Shown here: piece after piece, positions 1 through 8,465 of the stretch
Layout of the letters: every line of letters starts with the position of its first letter
How positions within the stretch are numbered: the stretch's first letter is position 1
Source of the DNA: an uncultured Acholeplasma sp.
GTDB lineage: Bacteria; Bacillota_I; Bacilli_A; Acholeplasmatales; Acholeplasmataceae
DNA length: 39,308 bases
NCBI GenBank assembly: GCA_937934685.1
Contig: CALGYU010000082.1
Location: 1-39,308 of the forward strand
Direction: 5' to 3'
Notes under the pieces: model-generated
What the model was told of the DNA's origin: nothing
Database searches by the model: none
Seen by the model: the letters and a program-made list of their open reading frames with translations, nothing else
Translations under genes and position numbers: made by a program

Positions 1-945
1 AATCACACATTCACCGATACCGCTAAGCTCTTTAATGTATCCATTCAAAGTGTGATTGACATCTTTGATAAAGCGGTTGAGGCAAGGCGTAGAATACTAC
101 CGGAAGTCATCTGTATAGATGAAGTGTTTACCTCTAAAATGAATAAGTATAAATACGCATGTGTGTTATTAGACTTTAACCGTTCTAAAATTATTGATAT
201 CATCGCCACCCGTCATAAAAACTATTTAATCGAATACTTTTCTAGAATACCTACAGCAGAAAGAGCCTTAGTCAAGGTCTTTAGTATGGATATGTGGGAT
301 TCTTATCGTGATGTCGTTAAACTATGCTTTCCTAAAGCTTTAATCGCTGTTGATTCATTTCATATCATTAGAAACTTAAATGAAGCCATTAAAACCATTA
401 GAATTAAAGTTCAAAGTAAATACTATCAAAATCGTAGTAAGTTAGAACATCATGATATGTATTACTACATGTTAAAGAAGTTTCATTACTTCTTCGTTAA
501 AGACTATGAGTCTATTTACGATGGAAAAATAAAGATGACAAAATATCAAACATATTGGCATAAATCAGAGATATTAAGTTATTTATTATCTATCGATGAT
601 GATTTAACTAAAGCATACAGGTTAAAAGAAAGATACCGTGAATTTAATTTAACTGCTGATTATGAAACCTGTAATGATGAATTAGATGATCTTATATTTG
701 AATTTAGAAATAGTACCTTAGATGAGTTTAGATTATTTGGTAAAACCTTACTTAGATGGCAAGATGAAATTAAGAATTCATTTATTAGAATTAATAAAAG
801 ACGGATATCTAACGGTCCAATAGAATCAGCAAATAACAAGATTAAAACTGTGATCAAGACTTCTAATGGGATTAGAAAGTTCACTAGGTTTAGAAACAGA
901 GTACTATATTCAATTAACAAAGATATACCACTTCAAAATAAATAA
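1..945 (+). CDS. ISL3-family transposase, 5' end cut by window edge
   Basis: The reading frame is open from base 1, so the gene begins outside the window; the GTG at 52 is only an internal codon. The visible 314 residues are the DDE catalytic part of an ISL3-type transposase, which cuts and joins the ends of its own element. Seen: an acidic block with CIDEVF near the front, then FSMDMWDSYRDVV, then AVDSFHIIRNLNEAI, and the conserved C-terminal block with GPIESANNKIK and FRNRVLYS. These match the ISL3 (DDE_Tnp_ISL3) catalytic core. No frameshift or internal stop is visible in this part, so the element may be intact. A terminator follows 24 bases after the stop and the element's right end lies near 1083. 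The family call is firm; the exact IS name cannot be given. Confidence 0.9.
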   Translation, partial: NHTFTDTAKLFNVSIQSVIDIFDKAVEARRRILPEVICIDEVFTSKMNKYKYACVLLDFNRSKIIDIIATRHKNYLIEYFSRIPTAERALVKVFSMDMWDSYRDVVKLCFPKALIAVDSFHIIRNLNEAIKTIRIKVQSKYYQNRSKLEHHDMYYYMLKKFHYFFVKDYESIYDGKIKMTKYQTYWHKSEILSYLLSIDDDLTKAYRLKERYREFNLTADYETCNDELDDLIFEFRNSTLDEFRLFGKTLLRWQDEIKNSFIRINKRRISNGPIESANNKIKTVIKTSNGIRKFTRFRNRVLYSINKDIPLQNK

Positions 946-969
946 CATATATGGATTATTGGCATAGAA

Positions 970-995
970 AAAAGGGCACATTTAAGTGCCCTTTT
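970..995 (+). terminator. Terminator of the transposase gene
   Basis: Perfect 10-bp stem AAAAGGGCAC / GTGCCCTTTT with a 6-base loop ATTTAA; the T-run forms the end of the stem. Confidence 0.8.
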
Positions 996-998
996 GAC

Positions 999-1083
999 TA
1001 CCATACAATAATTGAAAGCATCATTTACCATACTATTTTTGAAAGCCCTATTTAGTATTTACCATACTATTTTTGAAAGGGCC
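999..1083. repeat. Triple subterminal repeat at the IS right end
   Basis: The 22-base unit with core TACCATACTATTTTTGAAAG occurs exactly at 1024-1045 and 1058-1079. A degenerate copy, TACCATACAATAATTGAAAG, lies at 999-1018. The outermost copy runs into GGGCC at the presumed tip. Such clustered copies are likely transposase binding sites, one terminal and two subterminal; this role is inferred. Confidence 0.7.
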
Positions 1084-1090
1084 AAAAAAT

Positions 1091-1115
1091 AAAGCACTTT
1101 TATAAAAAGTGCTTT
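1091..1115. terminator. Bidirectional terminator downstream of lysS
   Basis: Perfect 11-bp stem AAAGCACTTTT / AAAAGTGCTTT around a 3-base loop ATA, with T-rich sequence on the plus side and A-rich sequence on the other side. It lies 11 bases beyond the lysS stop, so it can end lysS transcription (minus) and also block read-through from the IS. Confidence 0.85.
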
Positions 1116-1125
1116 TTCTTTTATC

Positions 1126-2613
1126 TTATCTATCTTTTTTTCTTGCGTGTGGGAATAAAATAACGTCTCTAATATTAGGTGTATCAGTAAGTAACATAAC
1201 TAATCTGTCAATACCAATACCAAGGCCACCCGCAGGAGGCATACCATATTCTAAAGCTTCAATAAAATCAACATCCATCTCGTTTGCTTCATCATCACCT
1301 AACTCTTTTTGCGCTAACTGATGTAAAAATCTTTCTTTTTGATCAATTGGATCATTTAATTCACTAAAAGCATTAGCGTATTCTTTACCAGCAATGAATA
1401 ATTCAAAACGGTCTGTAAAACGTTCATCTTTTTCATTTTTCTTAGCAAGAGGGCTAATCTCTACTGGATGACCATAAACAAAGGTTGGTTGAACAATTGT
1501 ATGTTCAACATATTTTTCAAAAAAGGCTTCAATGATATGACCAATACCAAAGTGTTTTTCTACTTCAACATCTTTTGATTTAGCAAGAGCTCTAGCTTCT
1601 TCTAAAGACATGTGTTTCCAGAAGTCAACACCAGCATTTTGCTTAACAGCATCAACCATATGAATACGATTAAAATCAATTAACTTAATTTCTTTTTCTT
1701 GGTAAGTAATCATATTTGTTCCTAAAACTTCTTTAGCAACATATGAAATACATGCTTCAACTAAATCCATAATATCTTCCATATCAGCATAAGCTAAATA
1801 AGCTTCAATGGTTGTAAATTCTGGGTTATGAGTTGCATCAATACCTTCGTTTCTAAATAGACGTCCAATTTCATAAACGGCTTCTAAACCACCAACGATT
1901 AATCGTTTTAAAGGTAATTCAGTTGCGATACGTAAGTAGAAGTCCATATCTAAAGAGTTATGGTGTGTCACAAAAGGTCTTGCTGCAGCACCACCTAAAA
2001 TAGAATGTAAAACAGGGGTTTCTACTTCAATAAAACCTTTTTCATCAAAGAACCTTTGGATAGCTCTAATGATCTTTGGTCGTGTAATAGCCACAAAACG
2101 TGAATGATCGTTAACAATTAAGTCAACGTAACGACGACGTCTTGCTTCCTCTTTATCTTGAAGACCATGATATTTATCAGGTAGTGGTCTTAATGCTTTA
2201 GTAAGGTGAGTATACTCTTTTGCCCAAAGCGTTAATTCATTGGTTTTGGTTCTAAACAAGGTTCCTTTAACACCAATGATATCTCCAAGGTCTGCTTGGC
2301 TATAAACTTCAAACTCTAAATCAGATAAAGAATCTTTTTTAATGTAAACTTGAAGTTTATCATCACGATCTTGTAAATGGATAAAGCCGGCTTTACCTTG
2401 ACCACGCTTTAAAACAATTCTTCCAGCAATTGAAACTTCTACTGGATTTTCTTCTAATTGTTCACGTGTGAAAGTATTATATTTTTCTAAAATTTCTTTG
2501 GTTGTGTGTGTTCTAGGATATTTTTTCCCAAAAGGATCTACCCCTAATTGACGTAGGTCGTCAGCCTTTTTTCTACGAACTAATTGTTGCTCATTAAAAT
2601 CTTCTGGATACAT
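1126..2613 (-). CDS. lysS: Lysyl-tRNA synthetase (class II)
   Basis: Charges tRNA-Lys with lysine in the cytoplasm. The 495 residues are the usual length for bacterial class II LysRS. Seen: an N-terminal OB-fold anticodon-binding domain at about 60-135 (SIAGRIVLKRGQGKAGF), then the class II catalytic core with motif 2 FRNEG at 253-257 followed by THNPEFTTIE, and C-terminal motif 3 GGLGIGIDRLVML. The ATG at 2613 has a strong Shine-Dalgarno site (AAGGAGG, 6 bases upstream). A promoter with a TATAAT -10 box lies just upstream, so lysS is probably transcribed alone even though the ftsH operon precedes it on the same strand and is closed by its own terminator. No T-box leader is present. Confidence 0.97.
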   Translation of the reverse strand: MYPEDFNEQQLVRRKKADDLRQLGVDPFGKKYPRTHTTKEILEKYNTFTREQLEENPVEVSIAGRIVLKRGQGKAGFIHLQDRDDKLQVYIKKDSLSDLEFEVYSQADLGDIIGVKGTLFRTKTNELTLWAKEYTHLTKALRPLPDKYHGLQDKEEARRRRYVDLIVNDHSRFVAITRPKIIRAIQRFFDEKGFIEVETPVLHSILGGAAARPFVTHHNSLDMDFYLRIATELPLKRLIVGGLEAVYEIGRLFRNEGIDATHNPEFTTIEAYLAYADMEDIMDLVEACISYVAKEVLGTNMITYQEKEIKLIDFNRIHMVDAVKQNAGVDFWKHMSLEEARALAKSKDVEVEKHFGIGHIIEAFFEKYVEHTIVQPTFVYGHPVEISPLAKKNEKDERFTDRFELFIAGKEYANAFSELNDPIDQKERFLHQLAQKELGDDEANEMDVDFIEALEYGMPPAGGLGIGIDRLVMLLTDTPNIRDVILFPHARKKDR

Positions 2614-2639
2614 GTTAATCCTCCTTCAAAAACAAATGT

Positions 2640-2668
2640 ATTATAACATAATTTAAAACATAACAAAA
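2640..2668 (-). promoter_or_regulatory. Promoter of lysS
   Basis: On the minus strand a consensus -10 box TATAAT lies at 2640-2645, 27 bases from the start codon. A -35 box is weak (TTTTGT at 17-bp spacing). The region sits between the upstream operon's terminator and lysS. Confidence 0.55.
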
Positions 2669-2674
2669 GCAATA

Positions 2675-2703
2675 CAAAAAAAATATCCCCATAAGGGGAT
2701 ATT
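2675..2703 (-). terminator. Terminator of the tilS-hpt-ftsH-rqcP operon
   Basis: A 9-bp stem AATATCCCC / GGGGATATT with loop ATAA (2682-2703) is followed on the minus strand by a run of eight T. The stem overlaps the stop codon of rqcP. Confidence 0.9.
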
Positions 2704-2950
2704 ATAATTCTTTTTTGACTTCTGATACCAGTTCATACATTAAATCATCTTTAATAGGCACTAAAGAAGTAACCTTTACAGTAATAATCTTAAGTCCTAA
2801 ATGAAGGGTGATTAATGTACCAACATCTATGCGAGTAGAAGGCTTAGCTAGTTTGTTTTCAACATAAACTCTATCTTTTGAAGCCGCTTCTTTAGCAACG
2901 GTTCTTCGTTTGATAAGTCTTGAAACCTTTAGGTATTTATCAAGCCTCAT
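2702..2950 (-). CDS. rqcP: S4-domain RNA-binding protein RqcP
   Basis: An 82-residue protein that is almost entirely one S4 RNA-binding domain: MRLDKYLKVSRLIKRR, then VYVENKLAKPSTRID and a terminal beta hairpin. This matches the YabO/RqcP family (related to Hsp15). In Bacillus RqcP works with RqcH in C-terminal alanine tailing of stalled chains on free 50S subunits. I placed the start at the ATG at 2950 and not at the upstream ATG at 2998: it gives the canonical family N-terminus, and the alternative would lie deep in ftsH. The start overlaps the ftsH end by 11 bases with AAGGA about 13 bases upstream, so it is translationally coupled and last in the operon. Confidence 0.85.
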   Translation of the reverse strand: MRLDKYLKVSRLIKRRTVAKEAASKDRVYVENKLAKPSTRIDVGTLITLHLGLKIITVKVTSLVPIKDDLMYELVSEVKKEL

Positions 2951-4943
2951 CAGTAGAATCATCTTCCTTAGCATCAGTAGATTCCTTAGAAGTTTCATCT
3001 GCCTTTAAAGAAGTCTCTTCTAAAGGTGTTTCATCTTCTTTAACATCAGAAATTTCAGCTTCAATGACGTTATTTTTTTGATCTTCTTGTTCATCCCACC
3101 AAGTTAATTTACCAGTTTCAACAATTTCATCAATATCTGTTTTGTTTAAAGTTTCAACAGCTAGTAAATATTTAGAAATATTGTTTAATAAATCTTCGTT
3201 ATCAGAAATGATACGTTTGGCTTCATCATAACAAGTTGTAATGATCTTTCTAACTTCCTTATCAATTTCAGAAGCTACTTGGTCAGAGAAGTTTTTCTCT
3301 TTTAAATAATCTCTTCCTAAGAAGACATTTCCACCATTATTTTCATATTGAATAGGTCCTAAATCACTCATACCATATTCAGTAACCATAGCTCTAGCAA
3401 TAGCAGTAGCGTTTTGGAAGTCATTATAAGCACCATTAGTAACAGTGTCAAACTTAAGTTCTTCAGCAACTCTACCACCTAGGTAACCGGTAATAGTAGC
3501 AAGTAAAGATTTTTTAGTTGAGAAGAAAGTTTCTTTCTCAGGCATCATTAAGTTATACCCACCAGCGTTTCCTCTAGGGATGATGGTAATTTTTTGAACG
3601 ATGCTGGCATCTTTTAATTTAATACCAATCACAGCATGACCAGCTTCATGATAAGCAACCATGCGTCTTTCATCTTCGTTATATTTTCTTGATTTTTTAG
3701 CAGGTCCCATTAAGACTCTATCGATTGCTTCATCGATATCTGATAAAATAATCATCTTACGATTATCACGAGCTGCTAATAATGCGGCTTCGTTTAATAA
3801 GTTTTCTAAATCAGCACCACTAAAACCAGGGGTTCTTGAAGCAACATCTCTAAATCTAATTTTTGGATCTAAACGTTTGTTTCTAGCATGAACAGCTAAA
3901 ATCTCTTCACGAGCTTTCACATCAGGTAAGTTGATAGTGATTTGACGGTCAAAACGACCAGGTCTTAATAAAGCAGGGTCTAATACGTCAGGTCTGTTAG
4001 TAGCAGCAATAATGATGATTCCTAAGTTAGCGGTAAAACCATCCATTTCAACTAATAATTGGTTTAACGTTTGTTCACGTTCATCATTTCCTCCACCTAA
4101 ACCGGCACCACGTTGTCTACCGACAGCGTCGATCTCATCAATAAAGATGATACAAGGAGAGTTTTCTTTAGCTACTTTAAATAAGTCTCTTACACGAGAA
4201 GCACCAACCCCAACATACAACTCAACAAAATCAGAACCTGAAATTGAGAAGAAAGGAACGTTTGCTTCACCAGCAACAGCTTTAGCTAATAAAGTTTTAC
4301 CAGTACCAGGAGAACCAAAGAGTAAAACACCTTTTGGAATTCTAGCACCAATTTCAACATATTTTCTTGGGTTTTTTAAGAAATCGATTAATTCAGCCAT
4401 TTCTTGTTTTTCTTCATCTGCTCCAGCAACGTCTGCAAAAGTAACAGTTTTTTCTCTATTTAAACGCGCTCTATGTTTACCAAAGTCCATAGCTTTATTA
4501 TTAGCGCCACTCATACTCTTAAAGATAAAGAAGATGAATAACACAGATAGAGCTAAAGGAAGAATGCTTAATAAGAAACTCCAGAAATTAAAACTTGATT
4601 TTTCTACTTTATTAATAGGATATTGAAGTGTGATGGTAATATAGTCTGATTCACCTTGAGAAACAACTAAAGTAAAACTTTTATATTTATAATTAGTACC
4701 ATCTTCTAATTGTCCATTAATTCTAATCCAAGAACCATTATCTCCTCCTAAAACACTAGAAGAAAGAGATTTGATTTCATCGTTTTCAATATGTGCAATT
4801 AAATCATTATATTGAATGGTTTCAACTTTGCTAGAGTTTAAATTACCGATGAAATAAAATAAACTTAAAGCGATTAAGAAAACAACGATAATCGCAAGAA
4901 AATCGGGTTTCTTAACATTTGGTTTTTTTGGTTTTTTGTCCAT
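2940..4943 (-). CDS. ftsH: ATP-dependent zinc metalloprotease FtsH
   Basis: A membrane-anchored AAA+ protease that degrades misfolded membrane proteins and regulatory proteins. Seen in its 667 residues: transmembrane segment at 14-33, a small external domain, second transmembrane segment at 122-142, AAA module with Walker A GSPGTGKT (210-217), Walker B IIFIDEID (265-272), the second region of homology ending LLRPGRFDRQI, and zinc motif HEAGH (432-436), with the third zinc ligand in GAYNDFQNA. The usual Walker A is GPPGTGKT; the serine at 211 is a small deviation that keeps all catalytic residues. The last 50 residues are strongly acidic and low in complexity, typical of a variable tail. It lies between hpt (15-base gap, GAGGT ribosome site) and rqcP. 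Confidence 0.97.
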   Translation of the reverse strand: MDKKPKKPNVKKPDFLAIIVVFLIALSLFYFIGNLNSSKVETIQYNDLIAHIENDEIKSLSSSVLGGDNGSWIRINGQLEDGTNYKYKSFTLVVSQGESDYITITLQYPINKVEKSSFNFWSFLLSILPLALSVLFIFFIFKSMSGANNKAMDFGKHRARLNREKTVTFADVAGADEEKQEMAELIDFLKNPRKYVEIGARIPKGVLLFGSPGTGKTLLAKAVAGEANVPFFSISGSDFVELYVGVGASRVRDLFKVAKENSPCIIFIDEIDAVGRQRGAGLGGGNDEREQTLNQLLVEMDGFTANLGIIIIAATNRPDVLDPALLRPGRFDRQITINLPDVKAREEILAVHARNKRLDPKIRFRDVASRTPGFSGADLENLLNEAALLAARDNRKMIILSDIDEAIDRVLMGPAKKSRKYNEDERRMVAYHEAGHAVIGIKLKDASIVQKITIIPRGNAGGYNLMMPEKETFFSTKKSLLATITGYLGGRVAEELKFDTVTNGAYNDFQNATAIARAMVTEYGMSDLGPIQYENNGGNVFLGRDYLKEKNFSDQVASEIDKEVRKIITTCYDEAKRIISDNEDLLNNISKYLLAVETLNKTDIDEIVETGKLTWWDEQEDQKNNVIEAEISDVKEDETPLEETSLKADETSKESTDAKEDDSTDEA

Positions 4944-4958
4944 TAAAATACCTCTTTT

Positions 4959-5498
4959 CTATTTGGAATATATTTCGGGTTTTAAAACTCCGACATAAGG
5001 TAGGTTTCTATATAGTTCATCATAATCCAAACCATATCCTACCACAAACTCTTTTGGAATGACTGTGCCAACATAATCGGCAGTAAACGGAACTTTTCTA
5101 CCCTCAGGTTTATCAAGTAAGGTAACTACTTTAACTGATTTAGCATTTCTGTGTTTCAATAAATCAACAATAGCTGTTAAAGTTAGACCAGTATCTACAA
5201 TATCTTCAACAATAATGACATCTCTATTTTTAATAGACATATCTAAATCAAGCTTAATATTAACATCACCAGAAGAAGTAATGCCTCCATGATAACTACT
5301 AACAGACATATAAGCCATCTCAAGATGAATGGAAATATGTTTTGCTAAATCAGACATAAAAGGAACACATCCTTTTAGTAAACCAACAAAAATTGGTTCC
5401 TTTCCTTGATAATCTTTAGAAATTTGAGCACCTAGTCTTTGGCAAATTTCTAAAATTTCTTTTTCAGAGACTAAAACTTTTTGAATATCATTGTGCAT
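4959..5498 (-). CDS. hpt: Hypoxanthine(-guanine) phosphoribosyltransferase
   Basis: Salvages hypoxanthine or guanine with PRPP to make IMP or GMP. Seen: the PRPP-binding motif VIIVEDIVDTGLTL with EDIVDTG at 98-104, the substrate loop region MSVSSYHGG (64-72), and FVVGYGLDYDELYRNLPYVG near the C-terminus, all standard for bacterial HPRT. Its 179 residues are the normal length. The start overlaps the end of tilS by 11 bases. The order tilS-hpt-ftsH is the same as in Bacillus and other Firmicutes. A salvage enzyme fits a mollicute, which normally cannot make purines de novo. Confidence 0.96.
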   Translation of the reverse strand: MHNDIQKVLVSEKEILEICQRLGAQISKDYQGKEPIFVGLLKGCVPFMSDLAKHISIHLEMAYMSVSSYHGGITSSGDVNIKLDLDMSIKNRDVIIVEDIVDTGLTLTAIVDLLKHRNAKSVKVVTLLDKPEGRKVPFTADYVGTVIPKEFVVGYGLDYDELYRNLPYVGVLKPEIYSK

Positions 5499-6735
5499 GT
5501 GGATCCTCCCATAAAGATAAATAAATTTTATTTTTTGTTCCTAAAACTTGATTCAAATAAAGATTAGGAATCCAAATGATTTGATCATTTGAATCAACCA
5601 CTAACCATAAATCATCTCTTTTTTGTAAAGGCACCTTCTTATCGATCAGAAAATCCTTCAGTTTTTTCCTACCAAAAGGAAAGTTTAGGATATCTCCATC
5701 TTTTCGATGTCTAACAGAAAGAGGATAATCTAATTTATTATAACATATTTCCACATAATCTTCTTTAAAAACCTTAAGATTATCAGATACAATCACCTGA
5801 GGTAAAACTAAGTTTTCATGCAAATATTTCCTTTTTTCAATAAAGGCAACCTGATAATTTTTGATTAAAACAAAATCATTTTTAAGATCAAAAAATAAAT
5901 TAGGTTTTTGATTTTGAACCAATGCTTGATGAATACTTGAAATAAGTTCAAAATTAGGCAAAATATCATTCAGTTCAAATAAATATAAAAGAACATCTGT
6001 TTGAATCGCTTTATCTAATTTTTTATAAGCCATCAAATCAATTTGATGATGATAAGTTGTTAAAAACAAAAGACTTTCTTTTCTAATCAAATGATGAGCA
6101 TCTAACATTTGTGTATGAAAAGTTATGATATGTTTTAAAAAATCATTCTCTTTTTTTAAAGCGGGAATCACGTGATGTCTCATACGATTTCTAAGATAAT
6201 CATCTTTAAAATTACTACCATCCTCTAAGAAAGGCAAATCATTTTCTTTAGCATAAGCGAGTAAAGTTTCTTTATCAATATATAATAAAGGCTTTATATA
6301 ATGATAACCATGTTTGGTATAAAATGGCTGCATACCGCTATAACCCAGAAGAGAGCTTCCCCTATTTAACTTCATTAAAATGGTTTCTGCAAGATCGTCT
6401 AGATGATGAGCAGTTAAAATATTTTGACATTGATTTTCAAAAGCAACTTGTTCTAAATGTTTCTTTCGTAGTAAACGAGCTTGGTTTTGAAAATCACTTT
6501 TAGAAATATTTAACTCAAAGTAATAAAAAGGGATCTTTCTTAAAGTAGTATATTTTTCTAATAACTCCTTATCTAAAATCGCTTCTTTTCTAGCTAAATG
6601 ATTAAAGTGAACAACAATTAACTGATGATTCAGTTGATAAAGATAGTCCAGTAAAACCATAGAGTCAACGCCGCCACTAACGGCTATAACATATTTTTCA
6701 TTTAAATTAAGTGGTACAGAAAGAGTTAAGTTCAC
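5488..6735 (-). CDS. tilS: tRNA(Ile)-lysidine synthase
   Basis: Attaches lysine to C34 of the tRNA-Ile that reads AUA, changing its identity from Met to Ile. It is essential in an AT-rich genome full of ATA codons. Seen: the N-type PP-loop SGGVDS at 20-25, the ATP-site neighbourhood LTAHHLDDLAETILMKLNRG, and the C-terminal TilS domain with RKDGD and KKLKDFLIDKKVP. The 415 residues are normal for the family. The ATG at 6735 has a GAGGTGA ribosome site 5 bases upstream. It is the first gene of the operon and reads divergently from maf, with a 91-base shared promoter region. Confidence 0.95.
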   Translation of the reverse strand: MNLTLSVPLNLNEKYVIAVSGGVDSMVLLDYLYQLNHQLIVVHFNHLARKEAILDKELLEKYTTLRKIPFYYFELNISKSDFQNQARLLRKKHLEQVAFENQCQNILTAHHLDDLAETILMKLNRGSSLLGYSGMQPFYTKHGYHYIKPLLYIDKETLLAYAKENDLPFLEDGSNFKDDYLRNRMRHHVIPALKKENDFLKHIITFHTQMLDAHHLIRKESLLFLTTYHHQIDLMAYKKLDKAIQTDVLLYLFELNDILPNFELISSIHQALVQNQKPNLFFDLKNDFVLIKNYQVAFIEKRKYLHENLVLPQVIVSDNLKVFKEDYVEICYNKLDYPLSVRHRKDGDILNFPFGRKKLKDFLIDKKVPLQKRDDLWLVVDSNDQIIWIPNLYLNQVLGTKNKIYLSLWEDPHAQ

Positions 6736-6754
6736 ATTAAATCACCTCAAGAAC

Positions 6755-6798
6755 ATTATAACATTTAAGATATTTTAAAGACTATTATATGATATAAT
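6755..6798. promoter_or_regulatory. Divergent promoters of tilS (minus) and maf (plus)
   Basis: The minus-strand -10 box TATAAT is at 6755-6760, 20 bases from the tilS start. The plus-strand -10 box TATAAT is at 6793-6798, 29 bases from the maf start. Both -35 boxes are poor, so both promoters rest on the -10 match and position. Confidence 0.55.
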
Positions 6799-6826
6799 AC
6801 GTTTTAGTAAAAGGGGGAAAAATCAT

Positions 6827-7387
6827 ATGTTGATTTTAGCAAGCCAGTCACCAAGAAGAAAAGAATTGTTGGAACAAGCAGGATTAGAATTTGAAGTTAT
6901 CGCACCTATTGAAGATGAAAAGAATCAAATTTTAAGTAAAAACAACCCTGAAAACTATGTAGAACAACTATCTTTATTCAAAGCGCTAGACGTTTTTTCC
7001 AGATATCCTAATGGAACTGTCATTGGTGCAGACACCGTTGTTGTCTTAGGAAATGAAATATTAGAAAAACCAATAGATGAGGCAGATGCTTTTATTATGT
7101 TAAAAAAATTATCAGGCCAAAAACATCGAGTCATCACAGGTGTAACGTTAATGAGTTCTCATTATAAAGAAACCTTTTCAACTTCAACCGATGTTTATTT
7201 TAAAGAGTTAACAGATTTTGAAATAAAAACATACATTTCAACCAAAGAACCTTTAGATAAAGCAGGTTCATACGCTATCCAAGGACTTGGGAGTAAACTC
7301 ATTGAAAAACATGAAGGAGATCTTTTCACAGTGATTGGTCTACCTTTAAAAGAAGTTGTTGAAAAATTAAAAAAAGCTAAAAATTAA
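6827..7387 (+). CDS. maf: Maf family nucleotide pyrophosphatase (dTTP/UTP type)
   Basis: Hydrolyses non-canonical or excess nucleoside triphosphates to monophosphates. Seen: the N-terminal phosphate-binding motif ASQSPRRKELL (5-15), VIGADTVVVLG in the middle with the catalytic Asp, KLSGQKHRVITGV, and DKAGSYAIQGLGSKLIE, which includes the AGSYAIQG segment typical of the dTTP/UTP branch (YhdE-like). Its 186 residues match the family. AAAGGGGGA serves as ribosome site. Whether it acts on modified nucleotides in this organism cannot be read from the sequence. Confidence 0.93.
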   Translation: MLILASQSPRRKELLEQAGLEFEVIAPIEDEKNQILSKNNPENYVEQLSLFKALDVFSRYPNGTVIGADTVVVLGNEILEKPIDEADAFIMLKKLSGQKHRVITGVTLMSSHYKETFSTSTDVYFKELTDFEIKTYISTKEPLDKAGSYAIQGLGSKLIEKHEGDLFTVIGLPLKEVVEKLKKAKN

Positions 7388-7420
7388 GGTTTGTGATAAA
7401 ACACAAACCTCAATTTTATT
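7387..7420 (+). terminator. Terminator of maf
   Basis: A 9-bp stem AGGTTTGTG / CACAAACCT with loop ATAAAA begins at the last base of the stop codon, followed by CAATTTTATTT. The 87 bases to the end of hslO hold nothing else I can support. Confidence 0.8.
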
Positions 7421-7507
7421 TAAAAAGGAGTTTCTCTTTTGGGAACACCTAAATTATAATACAGTTTTATTTTTTAAGACTTAAACAAAACTTAAATATA
7501 TAAAAAA

Positions 7508-8383
7508 CTATTTTGCGGCAATTAAGACCTTTAACTCTTCTTCATCAAAAACATATTTTGAGTTACAAAAATGACAAACAATCTCAATTTTTTTATCTTC
7601 TAAAAGCATTTGTTCTAAACTTGCTTTATCTAAAGTCATTAAACTTGTTCTAAAACGTTCTTTTGAACAATGACATTCATACTTAATGTCTCTTTGGTCT
7701 AAAAACTTTGCGGTGTTAGAAGATAAAATATCAATCATTTCTTTAGGCCCTTTTTGTTGAACCATTAAGTCTGTCACAGAAGGCATAGTTTTTAACGCAT
7801 TTTCAATAGAAACAATGGTTTCTTCGCTAGCGCCTGGAAGTAGTTGTAAAATAAAACCACCACTCACATTAATTGAATTATCAGGATTAACTAAAACCCC
7901 CACACCAACCGCTGAAGGCGTTTGTTCGCTTGTTGTAAAATAATAAGTGAAATCATCTCCTATTTCCCCTGTTATCAAAGGCGTAGAAGAAGTAAAAGAG
8001 TGTTTCATATGAGCATCTTTAGTAACGGTTAAAAGACCATTACCAACAGCCATTCCAACATTAAGTTTATCTTTTTTAGGCCCAGAGTGATATTTTAAAT
8101 AAACCTCAGGATTACCTAAATCTCCTCTAACAACACCGTTTGAAGCCTCAGCTAGTAAATACTTTAAAGGACCGTCTCCATCTATTTTTATGGTCAAATA
8201 TTCATTTTCTTTATACATTAAACTCATCAAAGCAGAAGTCGTTAAAAATCTACCTAAAGCTGCACTAGCAGTGGGCCAAGTTTGATGTATTTCGTGTGCT
8301 TTTTGTACTAAATTAGTAGAACTTGCTGCATAAATACGTGCTTCGTTATTATACGCAGTTGCAATCAATGCATAATCTTTCAT
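7508..8383 (-). CDS. hslO: Redox-regulated chaperone Hsp33
   Basis: A holdase that unfolds and becomes active when oxidised. It has 291 residues, with the N-terminal substrate-binding domain (VRGDLGNPEVYLKYH, near 85-99) and the C-terminal zinc redox switch: C237 and C239 (CHC) with C270 and C273 (CHFC), the full set of four cysteines. I set the start at ATG 8383: GAGGGATATA precedes it, and the family begins MKDY-like. The frame extends upstream to 8503, but that extension is hydrophobic junk overlapping the promoter and dusB. It reads divergently from dusB. Confidence 0.95.
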   Translation of the reverse strand: MKDYALIATAYNNEARIYAASSTNLVQKAHEIHQTWPTASAALGRFLTTSALMSLMYKENEYLTIKIDGDGPLKYLLAEASNGVVRGDLGNPEVYLKYHSGPKKDKLNVGMAVGNGLLTVTKDAHMKHSFTSSTPLITGEIGDDFTYYFTTSEQTPSAVGVGVLVNPDNSINVSGGFILQLLPGASEETIVSIENALKTMPSVTDLMVQQKGPKEMIDILSSNTAKFLDQRDIKYECHCSKERFRTSLMTLDKASLEQMLLEDKKIEIVCHFCNSKYVFDEEELKVLIAAK

Positions 8384-8402
8384 TATATCCCTCGTTTCAT
8401 GT

Positions 8403-8448
8403 ATTATATTGTAGCATAATTGAATGTAAATGTATCTTATGATACAAT
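8403..8448. promoter_or_regulatory. Overlapping divergent promoters of hslO and dusB
   Basis: For dusB (plus): -35 TTGAAT at 8420-8425, 17-bp spacer, -10 TACAAT at 8443-8448. For hslO (minus): -35 TTTACA at 8425-8430, 16-bp spacer, -10 TATAAT at 8403-8408. The two -35 boxes overlap by one base, so RNA polymerase can probably serve only one at a time. Confidence 0.7.
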
Positions 8449-8465
8449 AACAAAGGTGAAAAAAT

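Larger units (their letters stand above)
1..1083 (+). mobile_element. ISL3-type insertion sequence, right part
   Basis: This covers the transposase, its terminator and the right terminal region. The proposed end is the GGGCC at 1079-1083: read on the minus strand the end starts GGCCCTTTCAAAAATAGTATGG, which resembles ISL3-family terminal repeats (GG-CTTT followed by A-rich sequence). The left end and any target duplication are outside the window, so the boundary is inferred. Confidence 0.6.

Noticed and set aside
2614..2701. T-box or other riboswitch ahead of lysS
   Set aside because: The leader is under 30 bases from the -10 box to the start and has no conserved T-box sequence.
4012..4626. 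A 204-codon open frame on the plus strand opposite ftsH
   Set aside because: It is the mirror of a strongly conserved coding sequence, has no ribosome site and resembles no family.
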